DNA from: Phoronis ovalis
Taxonomy: Eukaryota; Phoronida; Phoronidae
DNA: 11,993 nucleotides
Reading direction: 5' to 3'
NCBI GenBank assembly: GCA_028565635.1
Contig: JAOXYB010048614.1
Location: 1-11,993, forward strand
In this document: piece by piece, positions 7,801-11,993 of the stretch
Layout of the letters: each line of letters starts with the position of its first letter
How positions within the stretch are numbered: the stretch's first letter is position 1
Notes under the pieces: model-generated
What the model was told of the DNA's origin: nothing
The model's input: the letters and a program-made list of their open reading frames with translations, nothing else
Databases searched by the model: none
Made by a program: the position numbers and the translations under genes

Positions 7801-10800
7801 ACTGGAGGGACGTCGACCCAAAAGTCTTTCTGTTGCCGATTTTCCTGAATCCTGAAGATGCATGGTTTTGTTTTAACACAATTAGTAAAATTTAACATAT
7901 TTTCACTAAAATAGCAGCTAAAACAACAGTATTGAAGGCAGAATGAATAACATTTCCATATAATTCAGGTCAACAGGTAGGTTTTCTAAACGTTAAGCTC
8001 CAGTTTCAGTTTAGGATGCAGGACAGGTGTACCATATTTGTTTAATCATATTGTATGTATGTATGTATGTACCTGTTCTATCTATGAATTATTATTTCTA
8101 ACAATCATTACACAATTAATTTTGTAAACTTTATATATAACATATGATATCAGAACATACTAGCACTAGTTAATAATTATGTTTCTATTTGACCTCATCC
8201 TACAATCTTCAATATTCCCTGATTCTGCAGTAAAATGTTAGGTAGTAATAAAATACAAATCACATACTGACTACATACAAATCTTTCTAACAAGGTCATT
8301 TTCTCTTAAGAAGTACAAGATCAGGACTTTCACTAGCAATGTATTTTACAGTTTGTAGCAGATACATCTAAACTTTATCAGAACCTTACTTTGGTTTGTA
8401 TAGTCTTTGGTTTAGGGAGAGAGTGAATCATTCCTCTTGATTCTTCTCGTTTTGCTGTAAATTCATGGGATGCTTCTTCACCCTCCAAGCCTTCTTCAGA
8501 GTCAACAGTTTTACGACTTAGTCGTTTGCGTTCATTCTCACGTTTCACATCTCTTACAGTTTGCGCTTTGGGTTTTTCCTTTGGTATAATGCCTGAAATG
8601 ATTTACTAAAAAGTTAACTTTAACAGCGTGTTTGTTTTTATACTGTACCTGTTAATCCAAATATTCACACATTTTTGCATTTTGAAAATGGACAATCAGC
8701 AGACGTTAATTCACAAAACAAGAGTTGTAAGTTTGATTGGTTTCATGTCCAAGAACGCAGCCTTGAAATGTCAATAGTTTATTCATAATACATGAAATGA
8801 TTTCTAAAAATAAAATCCCGTCCTCATGGCCATTACAAAATTTCATAATACTAGACAAAAGATAGATTATCCTACAGCCTAACAGCACTGCAAATTCTAA
8901 TCACTTACCGTAAAATCTCTTCATGTTGTCATCAGCCTCGCTAATATCTAATGGTGAACCATTCTCTTTGTTTCTCTGCAGAAATGTATAAAATTTGCAT
9001 TTCAATTCATTGGAGGACAAACCTCTGTATCAGTAGTTACAAGTATAACATGGTTTATTAGTGCTAATGTTCATAAACATCTGCAGTTTAAAACAAGATG
9101 ACTACTAGCACCAAACGTTGCATTTTTTCATACCAAAAAACTACCAACACAAATATATAATTACACAACTAAATAAAAGATCAAATTAAGCTGATTACAG
9201 AACATAGTTATTGACCAAAGATGATCTTCATCTACATGCTACCTGATCCTACCTGATCCCTTTCTCCGTGCAGAGCACTTGGATTATGAGCCCATTTGTC
9301 ACCAATAGCAATGTTCCTTGTTACCATAGTGTCCAAATCTGTCTCATTAAATGTACCAGCTAGAAAATTATTGTTAATCATGAGAATCAATTTAAACAGT
9401 ATAGTATATTAAACAAATATAAAATTAGGATCGGAACAGATCCTTTATATAGCTTCAGTGGCCAGAAGCAGACAACTTGGTTCTTTCAACATAACACTAC
9501 TTCGATAGGAATTCTTCGTTGTCTTTATTGTCAAGTAAAAAAGTTCATTTTGGTTACACATTTAACTATTTTCTCATTTCCTTCTCAAAAAAAGCATGCA
9601 ACAACCATTTAAGGAAATTTCAGTGGACTAATAATTATAGAACAATAAGCAATAAATTTTTTATTTTAATTGTTTTGCAACAGTTTACTTTCAAATTACC
9701 ATAGCACATACAGTACCTTCGTTCAGATTTTGGTTTGAATTCCTGAGAGAATTCACAGCTGCAGATAGTTTTTGTCCTTGTTTTGATAGCCCATCCATTA
9801 CAGTTTGAACGGATGACACTTCCTTTTCTATCCTCATTTTAGCACGTAGCTGCTCACTGGTCTAAAAATACAATAACTTTCTACTGTAATATTTAGCATC
9901 AAACTCCCATTTGTATTCTGCAATTCTTTATTTCATCAAAATCATATAATCAGCAAGGATTAAGATCACAAACATCACCTGTAATTATTCCTACACTGCT
10001 GTATACATGTACATATTCGATTATAATTTATGGATGTAATTACAAGCTAGGCATCATGAATGGCAAATGTGTAGTCAAGTTTAAAGGGAACACATTTTCC
10101 CAAACTAATCAGTTTCACATAAGAACTAGTTACCAAAGTAGGTGTGCTATGACTCCTCTGCAAGGGGCTCATAACCTTTGACCTTAGGATCATAACTTCG
10201 TGTTCCACTGTGGCATTTTCTGCTGCCACTTGCTCTAGTTTCTGAAATGAATGTAGCACAAAATGGTTATATTAGATATAGTGTTACACAATAACCCCAA
10301 AAAGTGCATCATAGCATACAGAAGGAAAACACTTTGCAGGGTCAGCTTTACATTGCACAAACTTTGACTACATGACTTAGATGGCCCAAAGAAAAAGAAT
10401 TCTGACTTGATATTTTTAAAATCTTTATGATTAATAAAATCCAGAACATCGTAAACATTATTTGAATTAGAAATGGTGCTTTAGCAAGCAGCAGTATTAC
10501 AATTTGTGAAATAGATGCTCTCACTATACATCGCAAAAAATATATAACAGATAAACGAAGTTCTTGCGCCTTTAATAGGACATGCCCAATGACAGCAGTA
10601 TGAACAGCTACATGTAAATGAATTACTTGAATTTTATAGTGTTCCTAGATATGCAGATGTATGTACAGTAGTTACGATACGACTTAACCATTTCCTTTTT
10701 TATGATCATCAAAAGGAATAAAATTACCTTTGAGTTTTCAGTTAATTGCACCATGACTGTATGATAATCTCTCTCAATATTTCTCATTTGTTCGTATAAG

Positions 10801-11800
10801 CTGTCTAGTTGTCGAGCATCACCAAACTGATTTTGTCCTATTTGCTTCTGCATGGCAGCTAGGATTTTCTCAAGATGTTCCTATGATTAGATATTCCAAA
10901 GCAAATTAGATGTTTATAACAAATCATGTTATCATCTTTAAACCATTATTATTATTATATAATACTATTTACCACTATGATATGCATTGGCATAGGAACT
11001 GTTAATATGGTTCATTTTTAAATCTTTATTCAATTAAGTTTAAATTATCACCCAATTCAACTCGGTCCACAACTTTGACACTGAATAAAGCAATGGTAAT
11101 GGCTATACACAGTTCACAACTTTTTTAGCCTGCTTTTGATTGCACGAGTTGAAGGCAATGGACAATTCTAGTAATTGCAGCATAAATGATTACAAATACT
11201 GTGAGGTGCTCAATACCTTTTCATCTTGCAATGTAGCCATCCTGAATGACATTTCTTGCAGCTCTTTATCAAGCTGCAAAAGCAATCTTTGCTTTTCCTA
11301 AAAAAAAACATATCCATGCTTAAAATAGTAGAAGCAGCACCATCTGGATATAATTGAAAATTACGGCCATATCAGTACTATAACATTGACTCATAATTTG
11401 CACAGGGTAAATAAATATCTGGTGGTGAATCCTTGCCACAATCTCACAAACTTTTGTTTACTTAAGATACAACTATGGCAGCTTTTTTTATGGTTATCAG
11501 TAAAATAATGATGACTTAAGGGAAAACCAACAGACTAAGTTCTTTTTACTAGTTCAAGAAATTCATTAAAACTTTTTGAATTTTTGAATAAATGTGAAAG
11601 AACATTACAGCTACAGATTCTACATAAATTATGTAGGCAATACAGCAAACAAGTATTCAACATACTTCAAGATTAGCTTGTTCTGAAGTTAAGTTCTTGA
11701 CATCTGCTCTCATGTTATGGACATGTTTAGTTTCTTGTAACTGGCGAGAGAATTCAATCATTTTCTTAGGAGGTGTATATTGTTCTGGCTTCAAGATATG
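4749..11800 (-). CDS. PLEKHA7-like: PLEKHA5/6/7-family protein (kramer-like), C-terminal 566 residues (13 exons, 5'-partial)
   Basis: Joined exons (complement) 11666-11800, 11217-11297, 10728-10880, 10134-10241, 9717-9861, 9253-9359, 8909-8975, 8390-8592, 7591-7851, 6954-7037, 6457-6590, 5880-6028 and 4749-4822 give one continuous 1,701-nt frame including the stop. Family knowledge: vertebrate PLEKHA5-7 carry N-terminal WW and PH domains, central coiled coils and a conserved C-terminal block; PLEKHA7 acts at adherens junctions with p120-catenin and microtubule partners, and fly kramer is the orthologue. Seen: coiled-coil-rich residues 1-207, with VQTVMDGLSKQ as in the family; TVRDVKRENERKR (about 275-290), equivalent to the mammalian TVEEQ.ER.RRHQ motif; Ser/Thr-rich 334-420; and FAPEKVLIPERYMPDSEDEE (450-469), the strongest match, to PLEKHA7 '..PEVLIPERY'. 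The PH and WW exons must lie beyond 11993. The family call is firm. Junctional or microtubule function is inferred from homologues. Confidence 0.85.
5270..5275 (-). promoter_or_regulatory. Candidate poly(A) signal for the alternative terminal exon
   Basis: TTTATT on + reads AATAAA on -, about 240 nt after the stop of the candidate exon at 5518. It supports use of that exon as a true 3' end. Confidence 0.4.
5518..5618 (-). CDS. Candidate alternative terminal/cassette exon of PLEKHA-like gene (C-terminus version 2)
   Basis: It lies inside the last intron. Acceptor attacttattAG (5620-5619). The exon starts in the phase needed after KEVA: G + AA gives Glu, then AAKSPIVQFPNSVKYG and EDDLDDFLSSASIINQ, with stop TAA at 5520-5518. 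A good donor, GTATGT (5517-5512), follows the stop codon directly, so this could be a skipped 101-nt cassette. Alternatively it is a true last exon ending at the AATAAA at 5275-5270. Local GC is higher than in the flanks. A frame of this length by chance in AT-rich DNA is not rare, so confidence is moderate. Confidence 0.5.
5880..6028 (-). CDS. PLEKHA-like exon, C-terminal helix
   Basis: Acceptor cttatttatAG (6030-6029), donor GTAACC (5879). Phase 2 in, phase 1 out. After the split Ser come 49 codons (residues 494-542): LQEFTQLELNAPESKIHQKV, then TEEKKRREMVLELRHAIARE, then VTVKSKEVA. The basic/acidic helix corresponds to the mammalian 'EQEKR.EIS.ALA.EAS.R' stretch near the C-terminus. Confidence 0.9.
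6457..6590 (-). CDS. PLEKHA-like exon with conserved VLIPERY block
   Basis: Acceptor ctgtttctAG (6592-6591), donor GTAAAA (6456), 134 nt. Phase 0 in, phase 2 out. Residues 449-492 read LFAPEKVLIPERYMPDSEDE, then EISEEEKMRREEKAEKIRKM and LSAH. Vertebrate PLEKHA7 has the closely similar '..PEVLIPERY...SPEEL....KKVE(R/K)IK.L' at the same place, which makes this the best diagnostic segment in the gene. PDSEDEE is an acidophilic (CK2-like) site. Confidence 0.92.
6954..7037 (-). CDS. PLEKHA-like exon before the VLIPERY block
   Basis: Acceptor gtacttgcAG (7039-7038), donor GTATTT (6953), phase 0, 28 codons (residues 421-448). It reads KRSKDDQDVISSTDTKGD and then IIDEWTIDRE, directly upstream of LFAPEKVLIPERY. 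Confidence 0.87.
7038..7590 (-). other. Intron of PLEKHA-like gene, nothing else seen
   Basis: 553-nt AT-rich GT-AG intron. No exon-like block or repeat recognised. The same holds for the shorter introns 6029-6456, 6591-6953, 8593-8908, 9360-9716, 10881-11216 and 11298-11665. Confidence 0.7.
7591..7851 (-). CDS. PLEKHA-like exon, Ser/Thr-rich linker
   Basis: Acceptor gcatcttcAG (7853-7852), donor GTATAA (7590), phase 0, 87 codons (residues 334-420). DSGKSATERLLGRRPSSELL is followed by a Ser/Thr/Lys-rich, probably disordered stretch and then ETPKILKNVENELQ. No catalytic or folded domain is recognisable. Confidence 0.88.
7852..8389 (-). other. Intron of PLEKHA-like gene with a microsatellite
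   Basis: 538-nt intron whose only notable feature is the TGTA repeat at 8052-8071. Confidence 0.7.
8052..8071. repeat. Tetranucleotide microsatellite (TGTA)5
   Basis: Five perfect TGTA units inside an intron; likely length-polymorphic. Confidence 0.9.
8390..8592 (-). CDS. PLEKHA-like exon with TVRDVKRENERKR basic motif
   Basis: Acceptor catttcAG (8594-8593), donor GTAAGG (8389), 203 nt. Phase 1 in, phase 0 out. Residues 267-333 include GIIPKEKPKAQTVRDVKREN (with the split Gly) and ERKRLSRKTV, then an acidic run SEEGLEGEEAS. The basic part matches the family motif written TVEEQ.ER.RRHQ in mammals. The exon ends in HSLPKPKTIQTK. Confidence 0.9.
8909..8975 (-). CDS. PLEKHA-like short exon
   Basis: Acceptor tttctgcAG (8977-8976), donor GTAAGT (8908), 67 nt. 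Phase 0 in, phase 1 out. It reads RNKENGSPLDISEADDNM and then KRFYG, with the Gly codon split. It leads directly into IIPKEKPKAQ in the next exon. Confidence 0.87.
9240..9259. repeat. Perfect 10-bp tandem duplication carrying a splice donor
   Basis: TACCTGATCC occurs twice in a row on +. On - each copy supplies CAG|GTAG, so two near-identical donors lie 10 nt apart. Confidence 0.85.
9253..9359 (-). CDS. PLEKHA-like exon with duplicated splice donor
   Basis: Acceptor ttttctAG (9361-9360). A split Ala joins it to the previous exon, followed by GTFNETDLDTMVTRN, IAIGDKWAHNPSAL and HGERDQ. The donor is CAG|GTAGGA at 9253/9252. An identical CAG|GTAG lies 10 nt further on (9243/9242) because of a perfect 10-bp tandem repeat. 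The first donor is chosen because it keeps the frame into RNKENG. Confidence 0.85.
9717..9861 (-). CDS. PLEKHA-like exon with VQTVMDGLSKQ motif
   Basis: Acceptor atttttAG (9863-9862), donor GTACTG (9716). Phase 0 in, phase 1 out. Residues 160-207 run TSEQLRAKMRIEKEVSSVQT, then VMDGLSKQGQKL. PLEKHA5-type proteins have a similar '(I/V)Q.VM(E/D)GLSK' stretch at the end of the coiled coil, which supports the family call. Confidence 0.88.
10134..10241 (-). CDS. PLEKHA-like exon, end of coiled coil and RSHSTP motif
   Basis: Acceptor catttcAG (10243-10242), donor GTAACT (10133), phase 0, 36 codons (residues 124-159). It reads KLEQVAAENATVEHEV, then MILRSKVMSPLQ, and ends in RSHSTPTL. The last part fits the 14-3-3 mode-1 consensus RSxSxP. 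Confidence 0.88.
10242..10727 (-). other. Intron of PLEKHA-like gene, nothing else seen
   Basis: 486-nt AT-rich GT-AG intron. The reverse-strand frame 10348-10536 is hydrophobic but has no splice or homology support. Confidence 0.7.
10728..10880 (-). CDS. PLEKHA-like exon, coiled coil
   Basis: Acceptor aatcatAG (10882-10881), donor GTAATT (10727), phase 0, 51 codons (residues 73-123). It includes EHLEKILAAMQKQIGQNQF, RQLDSLYEQM and IERDYHTVMVQLTENSK. The family coiled-coil blocks have similarly Leu- and Glu-rich segments here. Confidence 0.88.
11217..11297 (-). CDS. PLEKHA-like exon, coiled coil
   Basis: Acceptor after a T8 run ttttttttAG (11299-11298), donor GTATTG (11216), phase 0. Residues 46-72 read EKQRLLLQLDKELQEMSFRM and then ATLQDEK, leucine heptads continuing the coiled coil. 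Confidence 0.85.
11666..11800 (-). CDS. PLEKHA-like exon, coiled-coil start
   Basis: Acceptor ctttatAG (11802-11801), donor GTATGT (11665), phase 0 at both ends. Residues 1-45 start HILKPEQYTPPKKMIEFSRQ and end in a heptad-like stretch TSEQANLE. This is the most N-terminal part visible; 11801-11993 looks intronic. Confidence 0.82.
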
Positions 11801-11993
11801 CTATAAAGATACATTCCCTGGTCAGACATGTTAATGTGGTATGACCATTTTGTGTCAGGAAATCAATGAGGCAGGGGGGAAATAAAAGCAAAAACTTATC
11901 ATTGGCTAATGAAGTAAACAACTAGACATTCGGTGAGTTGTAAACAACTCCGAGAGTGTACCCCCAGCTGAGAATGTTGAATGTTGGAGAGAT
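11801..11993 (-). other. Intron of PLEKHA-like gene (3' part), running off the window
   Basis: No exon-like block was found upstream of the acceptor at 11802-11801. A small inverted repeat, GAGTTG-TAAA-CAACTC (11935-11950), is the only structure noted. Confidence 0.6.

Noticed and set aside
7662-7898. 78-codon reverse-strand frame overlapping exon 7591-7851
   Set aside because: Out-of-frame shadow; the other frame joins cleanly at both splice sites and keeps the family reading frame.
1-11993. Transposon, viral, CRISPR or other novel multi-gene system
   Set aside because: No transposase or integrase motifs, terminal repeats with target-site duplications, repeat-spacer arrays or compact co-directional genes were seen; the coding content is explained by two spliced animal genes.

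Overview
The window is ordinary nuclear DNA from an invertebrate animal. It is clearly AT-rich. Its coding sequence is split into short exons (67-279 nt, ignoring the last one) by GT-AG introns of about 250-1,050 nt, and the protein families are metazoan. I see no bacterial operon structure, viral gene, transposase, tRNA, rRNA or CRISPR array. I cannot fix the phylum. The compact introns and AT-rich spacers would suit a mollusc, annelid, cnidarian or similar, but that is a guess.

Layout. Two protein-coding genes converge tail to tail, and both are cut by the window edges. On the left, on the + strand, are the last five exons (434-3066) of a type-B carboxylesterase / cholinesterase-like enzyme. 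They encode 337 residues, running from just after the nucleophile-serine motif to the stop codon. The catalytic Glu and His are visible; the Ser lies in an exon outside the window. On the right, on the - strand, are the last 13 exons (11800 down to 4749) of a PLEKHA5/6/7-family protein (called kramer in flies). They encode 566 residues: the central coiled coil, a basic 'TVRDVKRENERKR' segment, a Ser-rich linker, and the family's signature C-terminal 'VLIPERY' block followed by a helical segment. The PH and WW domains of this family would be encoded beyond 11993. Reading frame and intron phase stay consistent across every junction I propose in both genes.

Between the two stop codons lie about 1.7 kb (3067-4748) of AT-rich presumed 3'-UTR and spacer. 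It holds several small inverted repeats and candidate poly(A) signals on both strands, so the two transcripts may overlap at their 3' ends.

The point most worth checking is at the 3' end of the PLEKHA-like gene. A second phase-compatible terminal exon (5518-5618, encoding an acidic tail) lies inside the last intron. It has its own acceptor, a stop codon immediately followed by a good donor, and an AATAAA downstream. This suggests alternative C-termini. The two genes have no obvious functional link; their pairing looks like plain genomic neighbourhood. I did not find a new multi-gene system here.
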